Assembly: GCF_027107535.1 (NCBI RefSeq)
Contig: NZ_CP114283.1
Coordinates: forward strand, 2,852,001 to 2,916,000
Source of the DNA: Streptomyces aurantiacus
Lineage (GTDB): Bacteria > Actinomycetota > Actinomycetes > Streptomycetales > Streptomycetaceae
Direction: 5' to 3'
DNA length: 64,000 nt
The number at the start of each line of letters is the position of its first letter. Positions within the stretch are counted from its first letter, which is position 1. The notes under the pieces were generated by a model. That model had not been told where the DNA came from, did no database searches, and worked only from the letters and a program-made list of their open reading frames with translations. Shown here in pieces: positions 27,462-36,733 of the stretch. Both the position numbers and the translations under genes were made by a program.

Positions 27462-27805
27462 CCACCCTGTAGACTCCCCGAAGCGCTGCGTCCCGTGTCC
27501 GTCTCTCGTCGCTGGAGAGCCGGACACCACCAGAACGGGACATCCAGCCGGAGCCCCCACCGCAAGGCGGGGAATCCAGGAGCGTCGCGCACCGTCGATG
27601 GTGTCGCGGGCAGCCCACCACCCTCCCGTATCCCGGGAAACGGTCGGTGGGCCACTCGCGTGCTGCACGTATGTGCCCAGACCAGGGAGCGGCTGCCCAG
27701 CAGGTCCGACCGACCGGACCCGCAGGGTTTCCCCGGCTGCGGATTGCGACCTCCCCTAACCCTGGTGAAGCCGTATTCACATCAGAAACACGAGGTGTTT
27801 GGTTC
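27462..27805 (+). promoter_or_regulatory. Long structured leader of rpsD
   Basis: The 344 bases between rarA and rpsD contain no gene. A -10-like TAGACT at 27470-27475 sits nine bases after the rarA stop, with only a weak -35. Downstream are three stem-loops: GTGTCCG/CGGACAC with inner CTCTC/GAGAG (27495-27527), a GC-rich hairpin near 27554-27573, and GGTCCG/CGGACC (27703-27720). The leader would be about 325 nt, which is long for this genome. Ribosomal protein S4 is known to autoregulate in other bacteria, so an S4-binding leader is a fair guess, not shown here. Confidence 0.4.
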
Positions 27806-28420
27806 ATGCCGAACCAGTCCCGCCCCAAGGTCAAGAAGTCGCGTGCCCTCGGCATCGCGCTGACCCCGAAGGCCGTCAAGTACTTCGAGGCCCGCCCCTA
27901 CCCGCCGGGTGAGCACGGTCGTGGCCGTAAGCAGAACTCGGACTACAAGGTCCGTCTGCTGGAGAAGCAGCGTCTGCGCGCGCAGTACGACGTGTCCGAG
28001 CGCCAGCTCGTCCGCGCCTACGAGCGTGCCGCCAAGACGCAGGGCAAGACCGGTGAGGCCCTGGTCATCGAGCTGGAGCGTCGTCTCGACGCCCTGGTTC
28101 TGCGTTCGGGCATCGCCCGCACGATCTACCAGGCCCGCCAGATGGTCGTCCACGGCCACATCGAGGTCAACGGCGGCAAGGTCGACAAGCCGTCGTTCCG
28201 TGTCCGTCCCGACGACGTCGTGATGGTCCGCGAGCGCAGCCGCAGCAAGACGCTGTTCGAGGTCGCCCGTGCCGGTGGCTTCGCCCCCGACGGCGAGACC
28301 CCGCGCTACCTCCAGGTGAACCTCGGCGCCCTGGCCTTCCGCCTGGACCGCGAGCCGAACCGCAAGGAGATCCCGGTGATCTGCGACGAGCAGCTCGTCG
28401 TCGAGTACTACGCCCGCTGA
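27806..28420 (+). CDS. rpsD: 30S ribosomal protein S4
   Basis: A 204-residue S4 that binds 16S rRNA early in 30S assembly. The C-terminal S4 RNA-binding domain is clear ([34 protein letters not shown], read as separate motifs [13 protein letters not shown] and [15 protein letters not shown]). The N-terminus [13 protein letters not shown] lacks the zinc-binding cysteines of C-plus S4 proteins. The ATG at 27806 follows GAGGT at nine bases. The gene stands alone rather than in the alpha operon, as is usual in Streptomyces. Confidence 0.96.
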   Translation: MPNQSRPKVKKSRALGIALTPKAVKYFEARPYPPGEHGRGRKQNSDYKVRLLEKQRLRAQYDVSERQLVRAYERAAKTQGKTGEALVIELERRLDALVLRSGIARTIYQARQMVVHGHIEVNGGKVDKPSFRVRPDDVVMVRERSRSKTLFEVARAGGFAPDGETPRYLQVNLGALAFRLDREPNRKEIPVICDEQLVVEYYAR

Positions 28421-28464
28421 TCCAGCGGACGGCACCACCGGCTTCGCGCCTGCCTCAGCCCGTC

Positions 28465-28493
28465 GCTTCCCCGCCCATCACCGGCGGGGAAGC
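28465..28493 (+). terminator. Intrinsic terminator after rpsD
   Basis: GCTTCCCCGCC (28465-28475) and GGCGGGGAAGC (28483-28493) form a perfect 11-bp stem with loop catcacc. It lies between convergent genes and may serve both. Confidence 0.6.
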
Positions 28494-28540
28494 GGCGGGC
28501 TGTCGCGTGCGTGGACGCCGCCGCGTGGACGAGCCGCCCT

Positions 28541-30727
28541 TCAGCCCGCTGTCTCCCCGCGCTCTCGGGTGGGTGAGCCGGCGGTTTTGCGCAGGTCAGG
28601 GGGCGTGACAATGCCACGCGGTGCGGGCAGCGCGCCGAGCGGCCGCGGCCGGATGCGCCCCAGCGCCCGGCCCACCGCGGCCTCACGGCCGAGCCGCGCC
28701 CCCGCCCGTACGCACTCCTCGTACCGTTCGTCGCCCAGCCGTTCCCGGGCCGTCGCCTCGCACTGCTCGTGCGGGGCGTTGTAGTAGGCGGAGCCGAACA
28801 GCGGCAGACCCACCGACGGCCACATCCGGGACGCGCAACCCTGGAGCACCGCGGCCTCGAAGGCGTCGCCCTCCGCCACGGTGACCAGCGCGAGCAGTTC
28901 CACCGCCAGGACCGTGCCGAGCAGGTCGTGGAAGACATGGTTGATGTCGAGGCACTCGGTCAACAGCAGCCGCGCCCGCGGCAGATCACCCTCGGTCCAG
29001 GCCGCGTACGCCAGCACGTACAGCGCGTAGGAGAGGGACCAGCGCTCCCCGTGGTCCTCGCAGATCCGGCGCACCTCCTCGCACAGTCGCACCGCGCCCG
29101 GCAGATCTCCCTGGAAGGCCAGCGCCATCGCCAGCTCGACCTGCGCCATCAGGACGTTGCTGTTGAGCTCGCCGATCTCGTGATAGCGGTCGAGCGCGGA
29201 ACGCAGCAGTGTCTGCGCGCGGGGCATGTCGTCGGTGACCAGGGCCAGACAGCCGGTGCGGTGCTCGGCGTAGGCCAGCGCGGTGGCGTTCCGGCCGCGT
29301 TCCGCCTTCTGACGGCACTCGTCGAGCGCGGCGGACGCGGGCACCGGATCGCCCTGCAGGATCGCCACGTAGCCGAGCACCCACAGCGCCTTCAGCCGCG
29401 AGCGCTCGTGCTCCGTGGGCAGGCCCACACTCCGCTCCAGCCAGTGCCGTCCCTCCGACAGCCGGCCGCAGCCCACCCAGTAGAACCAGAGGGTCCCCGC
29501 GAGGTACTGGCCGAGATGCCCGCCGTCCGGCTCGCCCAGACAGTGCTCCAGGGCGCGGCGCAGATTCGGCAGCTCCGCCTCCACCCGCGCGGCCACCTCG
29601 CGCTGCCGGGGCGAGAACCAGTCCAGCTCGCACCAGGTCGCGAGCCCCATGTACCAGTCCCGATGGCGGCGCCGCAGCCGTACCCCGTCGTCCGTGGCCT
29701 CCAGCCAGTCCGCGCCGTACGCCCGGACCGTGTCCAGCATCCGGTAGCGCACGCCCGCCGGGGTGTCCTCGCGGGTGACCACCGACTGGGCGAGCAGCTC
29801 GCCGAGCACGTCGAGGATGTTGTCGGGATGCAGGCCGTCGCCCCCGCACACGTACTCGACGGCCTCCAGGTCGAACTGCCCGGCGAACACCGAGAGCCGC
29901 GACCACATCAGCCGCTCCTCGGGTGTGCACAGCTCATGGCTCCAGCCGATCGCCGTACGCAGGGTCTGATGGCGCGGCAGCGCGTCCCGTCCGCCACCCG
30001 TCAGGAGCCGGAAGCGGTCGTCGAGCCGGGCCAGCAGCTGTGCGGGGGAGAGGGCGCGCAGCCGTCCCGCGGCCAGTTCGACGGCGAGCGGGATGCCGTC
30101 GAGCCGTCGGCACAGGTCGAGCACGTCCGCACGGTTGCCGTCGTCCAGCGCGAAGCCCGGAGCGCCGGCGGCGGCCCGGTCCGCGAACAGCTCCGCCGCC
30201 TCCTCCTCCGTCAGCGGCGCCAGGGGGAGGACCCGCTCTCCCTCCAGCGAGAGCGGCCTGCGCCCCGCGGCGAGGACCCGCAGGCCCGCCGCGCGCCGCA
30301 GCAGCGCACCGATCAGGGATGCGCACGCGTCCACCAGATGCTCGAACCCGTCGATCACGAGCAGGAGTTCACGCTCCGCGAGGTGCTCAAGCAGTACCCG
30401 GCGCGGTGGCCGTGACGTGTGATCCGTCAGACCCAGCGACTCCAGGACCGCGTACTCGACGAGTTCCGGCTCGCGCAGCGCGGACAGCTCCACGCGCCAC
30501 ACCCCGTCGCGCGGCCGGACCCGGGCCGCCGCCCGCGCCGCCAGCCGCGACTTGCCGACCCCGCCCACGCCCGTCACCGTCACCAGCCGGCTCGCTTCGA
30601 GGGCCGCGCCCAGCAGGGTCAGTTCGGCCGAGCGGCCCACGAACGGGTTGAGCTCCAGGGGAAGACCGCCGGCCCGATGACCGTCCTCTCCCGCACCGGA
30701 ACCCCGTGAACCCTCAGAACGCCGCAT
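28541..30727 (-). CDS. STAND-type ATPase with tetratricopeptide-like repeats (AfsR/LuxR-regulator-like, no DNA-binding domain)
   Basis: A 728-residue protein with an NB-ARC-like ATPase: P-loop GVGGVGKS (53-60), Walker B region LLLVIDGFEH (121-130), and the GIPLAVELAAGRL motif typical of the family. A helical TPR-like region fills the C-terminal half. This is the core of AfsR/SARP and large LuxR regulators, but neither an N-terminal SARP nor a C-terminal LuxR helix-turn-helix is visible. The ATG at 30727 is chosen because TTGTAC (30761-30766), an 18-base spacer and TACGCT (30737-30742) form a promoter ending nine bases before it, implying a leaderless message. The alternative TTG at 30766 lies inside that -35. 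Target and signal are unknown. Confidence 0.75.
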   Translation of the reverse strand: MRRSEGSRGSGAGEDGHRAGGLPLELNPFVGRSAELTLLGAALEASRLVTVTGVGGVGKSRLAARAAARVRPRDGVWRVELSALREPELVEYAVLESLGLTDHTSRPPRRVLLEHLAERELLLVIDGFEHLVDACASLIGALLRRAAGLRVLAAGRRPLSLEGERVLPLAPLTEEEAAELFADRAAAGAPGFALDDGNRADVLDLCRRLDGIPLAVELAAGRLRALSPAQLLARLDDRFRLLTGGGRDALPRHQTLRTAIGWSHELCTPEERLMWSRLSVFAGQFDLEAVEYVCGGDGLHPDNILDVLGELLAQSVVTREDTPAGVRYRMLDTVRAYGADWLEATDDGVRLRRRHRDWYMGLATWCELDWFSPRQREVAARVEAELPNLRRALEHCLGEPDGGHLGQYLAGTLWFYWVGCGRLSEGRHWLERSVGLPTEHERSRLKALWVLGYVAILQGDPVPASAALDECRQKAERGRNATALAYAEHRTGCLALVTDDMPRAQTLLRSALDRYHEIGELNSNVLMAQVELAMALAFQGDLPGAVRLCEEVRRICEDHGERWSLSYALYVLAYAAWTEGDLPRARLLLTECLDINHVFHDLLGTVLAVELLALVTVAEGDAFEAAVLQGCASRMWPSVGLPLFGSAYYNAPHEQCEATARERLGDERYEECVRAGARLGREAAVGRALGRIRPRPLGALPAPRGIVTPPDLRKTAGSPTRERGETAG

Positions 30728-30732
30728 GGGCA

Positions 30733-30766
30733 ACGGAGCGTACTCATCCGTAAGCGCTCCGTACAA
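30733..30766 (-). promoter_or_regulatory. Promoter with overlapping inverted repeat for the STAND regulator
   Basis: On the minus strand TTGTAC and TACGCT are spaced by 18 bases. The inverted repeat ACGGAGCG (30733-30740) with CGCTCCGT (30755-30762) spans from the -35 to past the -10, as an operator for repression would. Confidence 0.4.
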
Positions 30767-30887
30767 TCGCTGCGGACAACCGCGGTTCCGGCGGACGGTA
30801 ATCCGGTACGGAGCCGCGGCCCCGGCGCGATAGGCTCGGGGGACGACTTTTCAATGGTGAGGCACGAATCCAGGGAGCGGGTGCGCA

Positions 30888-31322
30888 GTGTCCGGTGGAG
30901 AGGTGGCCGGGATCCTGGTGGCCGTCTTCTGGGCGATTCTGGTCTCCTTCCTCGCGGTGGCACTCGCGAGGCTGGCCCAGACGCTCAGGGCGACCACCAA
31001 GCTCGTCGCGGACGTGACCGAACAGACGGTCCCGCTCCTCGCGGACGCCTCCGCGGCCGTGCGCTCCGCACAGACCCAGATCGACCGGGTCGACGCGATC
31101 GCATCGGACGTCCAGGAAGTCACGTCGAACGCGTCGGCGCTCTCCTCGACCGTCGCCTCGACGTTCGGCGGACCCCTGGTGAAGGTGGCGGCGTTCGGCT
31201 ACGGCGTGCGCCGGGCCATGGGCGGCCGCGGCGACGACACGCCCACCAAGCCCGCGCGGCGCACCGTGATCGTGGGCCGCACCGTCCCGTCGGCGCGACG
31301 GGGAAAGCGGAAGAAGGACTGA
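30888..31322 (+). CDS. DUF948 domain-containing membrane protein
   Basis: A 144-residue protein with one N-terminal transmembrane helix (about 6-28) followed by an amphipathic helical stretch (LRATTKLVADVTEQTVPLL) and a basic C-terminus ending RRGKRKKD. This is the DUF948 pattern; function is unknown. The GTG at 30888 has AGGGAG upstream. It heads a run into the small DUF6167-like gene (7-base gap) and then alaS, an arrangement conserved in actinobacteria. A TAGGCT at about 30833 may be its -10. Confidence 0.8.
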   Translation: MSGGEVAGILVAVFWAILVSFLAVALARLAQTLRATTKLVADVTEQTVPLLADASAAVRSAQTQIDRVDAIASDVQEVTSNASALSSTVASTFGGPLVKVAAFGYGVRRAMGGRGDDTPTKPARRTVIVGRTVPSARRGKRKKD

Positions 31323-31329
31323 CGCAGCG

Positions 31330-31680
31330 ATGTTCCGCCGTACGTTCTGGTTCACCGCGGGCGCAGCAGCCGGCGTGTGGGCCACCACCAAGGTCAACCG
31401 CAAGATCAGGCAGCTGACGCCCGAGAGTCTCGCGGCCCAGGCCGCCGACAAGGCGATCGCGGCGGGTCACCGTCTCAAGGACTTCGCACTCGACGTCCGC
31501 GACGGAATGGCCCAGCGCGAAGCGGAACTCGGCGAGGCCCTCGGGCTGAACACCGATCCCGAACTGCCCTCCCCGCGCCGCGTCGCCGCCATCGAGAACA
31601 GCAACGACCCGAAGTACAGCAAGAACCCGACGTACGTCGAGAGGTCGACGTACTCGTACAACCGGAATGAGGACCACTGA
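31330..31680 (+). CDS. Small conserved actinobacterial protein (DUF6167-like)
   Basis: A 116-residue protein beginning [35 protein letters not shown]. The N-terminus can form one short membrane-associated helix and the middle is an amphipathic helix. The C-terminal third is polar and Tyr/Asn-rich. I recognise it only as the small protein regularly found before alaS in Streptomyces. Its stop overlaps the alaS start (TGATG), so the two are translationally coupled. Confidence 0.75.
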   Translation: MFRRTFWFTAGAAAGVWATTKVNRKIRQLTPESLAAQAADKAIAAGHRLKDFALDVRDGMAQREAELGEALGLNTDPELPSPRRVAAIENSNDPKYSKNPTYVERSTYSYNRNEDH

Positions 31681-34352
31681 TGGAGTCGGCCGAGATTCGT
31701 CGCCGCTGGTTGAGCTTCTTCGAGGAGCGCGGTCACACCGTCGTCCCTTCGGCGTCGCTCATCGCGGACGACCCGACTCTGCTCCTGGTCCCGGCCGGCA
31801 TGGTGCCCTTCAAGCCCTACTTCCTGGGTGAGGTCAAGCCGCCGTTCGACCGCGCCACCAGCGTCCAGAAGTGTGTGCGCACGCCGGACATCGAAGAGGT
31901 CGGCAAGACCACCCGGCACGGCACGTTCTTCCAGATGTGCGGCAACTTCTCCTTCGGCGACTACTTCAAGGAAGGCGCCATCAAGTACGCCTGGGAGCTG
32001 CTCACCAGCCCTCAGGACAAGGGCGGTTACGGCCTGGAGCCGGAGAAGCTCTGGATCACCGTCTACCTGGAGGACGACGAGGCCGAGCGCATCTGGCACG
32101 AGGTCGTCGGCGTCCCCAAGGAGCGCATCCAGCGTCTCGGCAAGAAGGACAACTACTGGTCCATGGGCGTCCCGGGCCCCTGCGGCCCGTGTTCCGAGAT
32201 CAACTACGACCGCGGCCCCGAGTTCGGCGTCGAGGGCGGCCCCGCCGTCAACGACGAGCGGTACGTGGAGATCTGGAACCTCGTCTTCATGCAGTACGAG
32301 CGCGGCGAGGGCACCTCGAAGGAGGACTTCGAGATCCTCGGCGACCTGCCGAGCCAGAACATCGACACCGGCCTCGGCCTGGAACGCCTCGCCATGATCC
32401 TGCAGGGCGTGCAGAACCTGTACGAGATCGACACCTCCATGGCCGTCATCAGGAAGGCCACCGAGCTGACCGGTGTCGAGTACGGCGCCGGCAAGGACTC
32501 CGACGTCTCGCTGCGCGTGGTCACCGACCACATGCGGACGTCCGTGATGCTCATCGGCGACGGCGTCTCCCCGGGCAACGAGGGCCGCGGCTACGTGCTG
32601 CGCCGCATCATGCGCCGCGCCATCCGCAACATGCGCCTGCTCGGCGCCACCGGTCTGGTGGTCAAGGACCTCGTCGACGTCGTGATCGAGATGATGGGCC
32701 GGCAGTATCCGGAGCTCGTCACCGACCGCAAGCGCATCGAGACCGTGGCCCTCGCCGAGGAGGCCGCCTTCCTCAAGGCCCTCAAGGGCGGCACGAACAT
32801 CCTCGACACCGCCGTCACGGAGACCAAGGCCGCCGGCGGCCAGGTCCTGTCCGGAGACAAGGCGTTCCTGCTCCACGACACCTGGGGCTTCCCGATCGAC
32901 CTCACCCTGGAGATGGCCGCCGAACAGGGCCTCTCCGTGGACGAGGACGGCTTCCGGCGCCTGATGAAGGAGCAGCGGGAGCGCGCCAAGGCCGACGCCA
33001 AGGCCAAGAAGACCGGCCACGCCGACATGGGCGCCTACCGTGAGATCGCCGACGCCGCCGGCGAGACCGACTTCATCGGCTACACGAACATCGAGGGCGA
33101 GTCCACGGTCGTCGGCATCCTCGTCGACGGTGCCTCCTCGCCGGCCGCCACCGAGGGCGACGAGGTCGAGATCGTCCTCGACCGCACCCCGTTCTACGCC
33201 GAGGGCGGCGGCCAGATCGGCGACACCGGCCGCATCAGGATCGACACCGGCGCCGTGATCGAGGTCCGCGACTGCCAGAAGCCGGTCCCCGGGGTGTACG
33301 TCCACAAAGGCGTCGTCCAGGTCGGCGAGGTCACCGTCGGGGCCAAGGCCCAGGCCGTCATCGACGGGCGCCGCCGCACGGCCATCGCCCGCGCCCACTC
33401 GGCCACGCACCTCACGCACCAGGCCCTGCGCGACGCTCTCGGCCCGACGGCCGCCCAGGCCGGTTCCGAGAACCAGCCCGGCCGCTTCCGCTTCGACTTC
33501 GGCTCCCCGGCCGCCGTGCCCACGGCCGTGATGACGGATGTCGAGCAGAAGATCAACGAGGTGCTCGCCCGCGACCTGGACGTGCACGCGGAGATCCTCA
33601 GCATCGACGAGGCCAAGAAGCAGGGCGCCATCGCCGAGTTCGGCGAGAAGTACGGCGAGCGCGTGCGGGTCGTCACCATCGGCGACTTCTCGAAGGAGCT
33701 GTGCGGCGGCACGCACGTGCACAACACCGCCCAGCTGGGCCTGGTGAAGCTGCTCGGCGAGTCGTCGATCGGTTCCGGTGTACGTCGTATCGAGGCCCTC
33801 GTCGGTGTCGACGCCTACAACTTCCTTGCCCGTGAGCACACGGTTGTCGCCCAGCTCCAGGAGCTGATCAAGGGGCGTCCGGAGGAGCTTCCGGAGAAGG
33901 TCTCGGCCATGCTCGGCAAGCTGAAGGACGCCGAGAAGGAGATCGAGAAGTTCCGTGCGGAGAAGGTCCTCCAGGCCGCCGCCGGTCTCGCCGGTTCCGC
34001 CAAGGACGTGAACGGCGTCGCCCTGGTCACCGGCCAGGTCCCGGACGGTACGACCGCCGACGACCTGCGCAGGCTGGTCCTCGACGTCCGCGGCCGCATC
34101 CAGGGCGGACGGGCCGCCGTGGTCGCCCTGTTCACGGCGGTCAACGGAAAGCCCCTGACGGTCATCGCCACGAACGAGGCCGCCCGCGAGCGTGGCCTCA
34201 AGGCCGGTGATCTGGTGCGTACGGCCGCCAAGACCCTCGGCGGCGGCGGTGGCGGCAAGCCGGACGTCGCCCAGGGCGGCGGCCAGAACCCGGCCGCCAT
34301 CGGTGAGGCCACCGACGCCGTCGAGCGCCTTGTGGCCGAGACCGCCAAGTGA
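31680..34352 (+). CDS. alaS: Alanyl-tRNA synthetase
   Basis: An 890-residue class II synthetase with the full set of domains. The N-terminal catalytic core has [14 protein letters not shown] and [10 protein letters not shown], followed by the tRNA-recognition region. The editing domain carries the zinc ligands H-x3-H (HSATH) and C-x3-H (CGGTHVH). The C-terminal C-Ala domain ends in a [14 protein letters not shown] segment. The ATG at 31680 overlaps the preceding stop. It overlaps ruvX by four bases. Confidence 0.96.
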   Translation: MESAEIRRRWLSFFEERGHTVVPSASLIADDPTLLLVPAGMVPFKPYFLGEVKPPFDRATSVQKCVRTPDIEEVGKTTRHGTFFQMCGNFSFGDYFKEGAIKYAWELLTSPQDKGGYGLEPEKLWITVYLEDDEAERIWHEVVGVPKERIQRLGKKDNYWSMGVPGPCGPCSEINYDRGPEFGVEGGPAVNDERYVEIWNLVFMQYERGEGTSKEDFEILGDLPSQNIDTGLGLERLAMILQGVQNLYEIDTSMAVIRKATELTGVEYGAGKDSDVSLRVVTDHMRTSVMLIGDGVSPGNEGRGYVLRRIMRRAIRNMRLLGATGLVVKDLVDVVIEMMGRQYPELVTDRKRIETVALAEEAAFLKALKGGTNILDTAVTETKAAGGQVLSGDKAFLLHDTWGFPIDLTLEMAAEQGLSVDEDGFRRLMKEQRERAKADAKAKKTGHADMGAYREIADAAGETDFIGYTNIEGESTVVGILVDGASSPAATEGDEVEIVLDRTPFYAEGGGQIGDTGRIRIDTGAVIEVRDCQKPVPGVYVHKGVVQVGEVTVGAKAQAVIDGRRRTAIARAHSATHLTHQALRDALGPTAAQAGSENQPGRFRFDFGSPAAVPTAVMTDVEQKINEVLARDLDVHAEILSIDEAKKQGAIAEFGEKYGERVRVVTIGDFSKELCGGTHVHNTAQLGLVKLLGESSIGSGVRRIEALVGVDAYNFLAREHTVVAQLQELIKGRPEELPEKVSAMLGKLKDAEKEIEKFRAEKVLQAAAGLAGSAKDVNGVALVTGQVPDGTTADDLRRLVLDVRGRIQGGRAAVVALFTAVNGKPLTVIATNEAARERGLKAGDLVRTAAKTLGGGGGGKPDVAQGGGQNPAAIGEATDAVERLVAETAK

Positions 34353-34834
34353 GCGACGGCGAGCGGGTCATGCGCCGCGGCCGCCGTCTCGCCATCGACG
34401 TCGGGGACGCCCGGATCGGGGTCGCCTCGTGCGACCCCGACGGGATCCTCGCCACCCCGGTGGAGACGGTGCCGGGACGCGATGTCCCCGCCGCCCACCG
34501 GCGGCTCGGGCAACTCGTCGAGGAGTACGAACCGATCGAGGTCGTCGTCGGACTCCCTCGTTCCCTCAAGGGGGGCGAGGGACCGGCCGCCGTCAAGGTC
34601 CGTGCCTTCGCCCAGGCGCTCGCCCGCGGTATCGCACCCGTTCCGGTGCGGCTCGTGGACGAGAGGATGACCACAGTGACGGCCAGTCAGGGACTGCGCG
34701 CCTCGGGCGTGAAGTCCAAGAAGGGCAGATCGGTCATCGACCAGGCAGCGGCCGTGATCATCCTCCAGCAGGCACTGGAGTCCGAACGGGCGTCAGGTAC
34801 ATCTCCGGGCGAGGGCGTCGAAGTGGTCAGCTGA
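34349..34834 (+). CDS. ruvX: Putative pre-16S rRNA nuclease (Holliday-junction resolvase-like fold)
   Basis: A 161-residue YqgF/RuvX protein of the RNase H-like fold, implicated in trimming the 5' end of 16S rRNA. Key positions are Asp in [12 protein letters not shown], the [11 protein letters not shown] loop and DERMTT. The GTG at 34349 overlaps the alaS stop (GTGA). It is followed by mltG after 123 bases, so mltG may have a promoter of its own; a TAGCCT at 34877-34882 is a possible -10. Confidence 0.93.
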   Translation: MSDGERVMRRGRRLAIDVGDARIGVASCDPDGILATPVETVPGRDVPAAHRRLGQLVEEYEPIEVVVGLPRSLKGGEGPAAVKVRAFAQALARGIAPVPVRLVDERMTTVTASQGLRASGVKSKKGRSVIDQAAAVIILQQALESERASGTSPGEGVEVVS

Positions 34835-34957
34835 TCGCGGTACGGTAACGTTCCGCGCGATGCGGTGGTGTTCGAATAGCCTCCGCTCAAGAGAGAGGCG
34901 GACGGGAGCCGAGCCACAGCCACCACGCGACCGCCGCCTCGCGGCTCTAGGGGATCG

Positions 34958-36733
34958 ATGACTGAGTATGGCCGGGGCCCGGGCTCCGAACCGTGGCATC
35001 CCGAGGACCCGTTGTACGGGGACGGCGGATGGGGAGGACAGGAGGCCCACGCGGCCCAGTCCCCCTACGGCGGCCAGCCGCAGCACTATCCGGAGCAGCC
35101 GCAGCAGCAGTACGGCGACTGGGGCACGGGCCAGCAGCCCGGTGGCTACGACCAGAGTCAGCAGCAGTACGCCCAGGGTCAGCAGCAGCACTACGTCCAG
35201 GAGTCGCAGCAGTACGGGGGACAGCCGCCGCAGCAGTACAACGGCCAGGGCGGGCAGGGCTACCACGACCAGGGCGGCCAGCAGTACGACCAGAACGGTC
35301 AGCAGTACCACGACGGCGGCTGGGACACGGGGCAGCAGTACCAGCAGCAGCACCAGGTGCCGTACGGCGGCGACCCGAACGACCCCTATGGCGGTCAGCC
35401 CGCGGCATACGGCGGTCAGCAGCCCGACTACTACAGCACCCCTGACGCGTATCCGCCGCCGGAACCGCCGAGCCGGCGCCGCGCGGAGCCGGAACCGCAG
35501 CAGACCGACTGGGACCCGGGCCCGGACCAGGGTGAGCACGCCTTCTTCGCGGGCGCCGGCGACGACGATGACGACCCCGACACCGATGACGACCCGCAGA
35601 GCCGGCGGCGCGGCAAGGGAAGCAAAGGCAAAGGCAAGGGCAAAGGCGAGACGAAACGCCGGAGCGGTTTCGCCTGTCTGGTCGTGACGCTCGTCTTCAC
35701 CTCGGTGATCGGCGGAGTCGGCTATTTCGGCTACCAGTTCTACCAAAATCGTTTCGGCACGGCGCCCGACTTCGCGGGGGACGGCACGAGTGAGCAGGTG
35801 ACCGTGGTGATTCCCAAGGGTGCTTTCGGATCTGTGATCGGCCAGAAGCTGAAGGCCGCGGGTGTCGTGAAGAGTGTGGACGCCTTCGTGGCGGCCCAGT
35901 CGCAGAATTCGAACGGCGACAAGATCCAGTCGGGCTCCTATCTGCTGAAGAAGGAGATGTCCGCAGAAAGCGCTGTCGCGCTGATGCTCGATCCCAAGAG
36001 CCAGAACAATCTGGTTGTCAGGGAGGGGCAGCGCAACGTCACGGTGTACGAGGCGATCGACAAGCAGCTGGGACTTTCCAAGGGCAGTACCAAGAAGGTC
36101 GCCGAGAAGAAGTACAAGAGTCTCGGACTTCCGGACTGGGCGAACGACAACAGCGACATCAAGGATCCGCTGGAAGGATTCCTCTACCCGGCGACCTATC
36201 CCGCCGCCAAGGGCATGAAGCCCGAGGCGGTCCTGAAGGACATGGTGTCGCAGGCCAAGAGGGAGTACGCGAAGCACGACCTGGAGGCGAAGGCGGAGGA
36301 GCTCGGTCTGGAGAGCCCGCTGCAGGTCATCACCGTCGCGAGCCTCGTCCAGGCCGAGGGCATCACGCACGACGACTTCAGGAAGATGGCAGCCGTCGTC
36401 TACAACCGTCTGAAGTCGACGAACGACATCACCAACCAGAAACTCGAGTTCGACTCGACGTACAACTACCTCAAGGGTCAGAGCAAGATCGATATCTCGG
36501 TCGCCGAGATCCGGAACTACGACGACCCGTACAACACGTACTTCTACAAGGGTCTTCCGCCCGGTCCTATCGGAAATCCGGGCAATGACGCGCTCAAGGC
36601 GGCGTTGAATCCGGACGGCGGTGCGTGGATGTTCTTCATCTCCATCGACGGCAAGAAGACCGACTTCACCAAGACCTTGCCCGAGCACGAGAAGCTGGTG
36701 CAGAAATTCAATGAACGGCGTAACAAGGACTGA
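34958..36733 (+). CDS. mltG: Endolytic murein transglycosylase with Q/G/Y-rich cytoplasmic extension
   Basis: A 591-residue MltG (YceG) that cuts nascent peptidoglycan glycan chains outside the membrane. A low-complexity cytoplasmic N-terminus rich in Gln, Gly and Tyr runs from about 20 to 165, followed by acidic and Lys/Gly-rich patches, a transmembrane helix at about 237-257, a LysM-like region, and the YceG catalytic domain. The catalytic Glu is probably Glu467 in SLVQAEGITHDDFRKMAAVVYNRL. E. coli MltG has only a short N-terminus. The ATG at 34958 gives the full repeat region. aroE begins inside its last 23 bases. Confidence 0.92.
   Translation: MTEYGRGPGSEPWHPEDPLYGDGGWGGQEAHAAQSPYGGQPQHYPEQPQQQYGDWGTGQQPGGYDQSQQQYAQGQQQHYVQESQQYGGQPPQQYNGQGGQGYHDQGGQQYDQNGQQYHDGGWDTGQQYQQQHQVPYGGDPNDPYGGQPAAYGGQQPDYYSTPDAYPPPEPPSRRRAEPEPQQTDWDPGPDQGEHAFFAGAGDDDDDPDTDDDPQSRRRGKGSKGKGKGKGETKRRSGFACLVVTLVFTSVIGGVGYFGYQFYQNRFGTAPDFAGDGTSEQVTVVIPKGAFGSVIGQKLKAAGVVKSVDAFVAAQSQNSNGDKIQSGSYLLKKEMSAESAVALMLDPKSQNNLVVREGQRNVTVYEAIDKQLGLSKGSTKKVAEKKYKSLGLPDWANDNSDIKDPLEGFLYPATYPAAKGMKPEAVLKDMVSQAKREYAKHDLEAKAEELGLESPLQVITVASLVQAEGITHDDFRKMAAVVYNRLKSTNDITNQKLEFDSTYNYLKGQSKIDISVAEIRNYDDPYNTYFYKGLPPGPIGNPGNDALKAALNPDGGAWMFFISIDGKKTDFTKTLPEHEKLVQKFNERRNKD

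Noticed and set aside
31467..33839. 790-codon minus-strand frame opposite alaS
   Set aside because: Mirror frame of alaS; no motif or start signal supports it.
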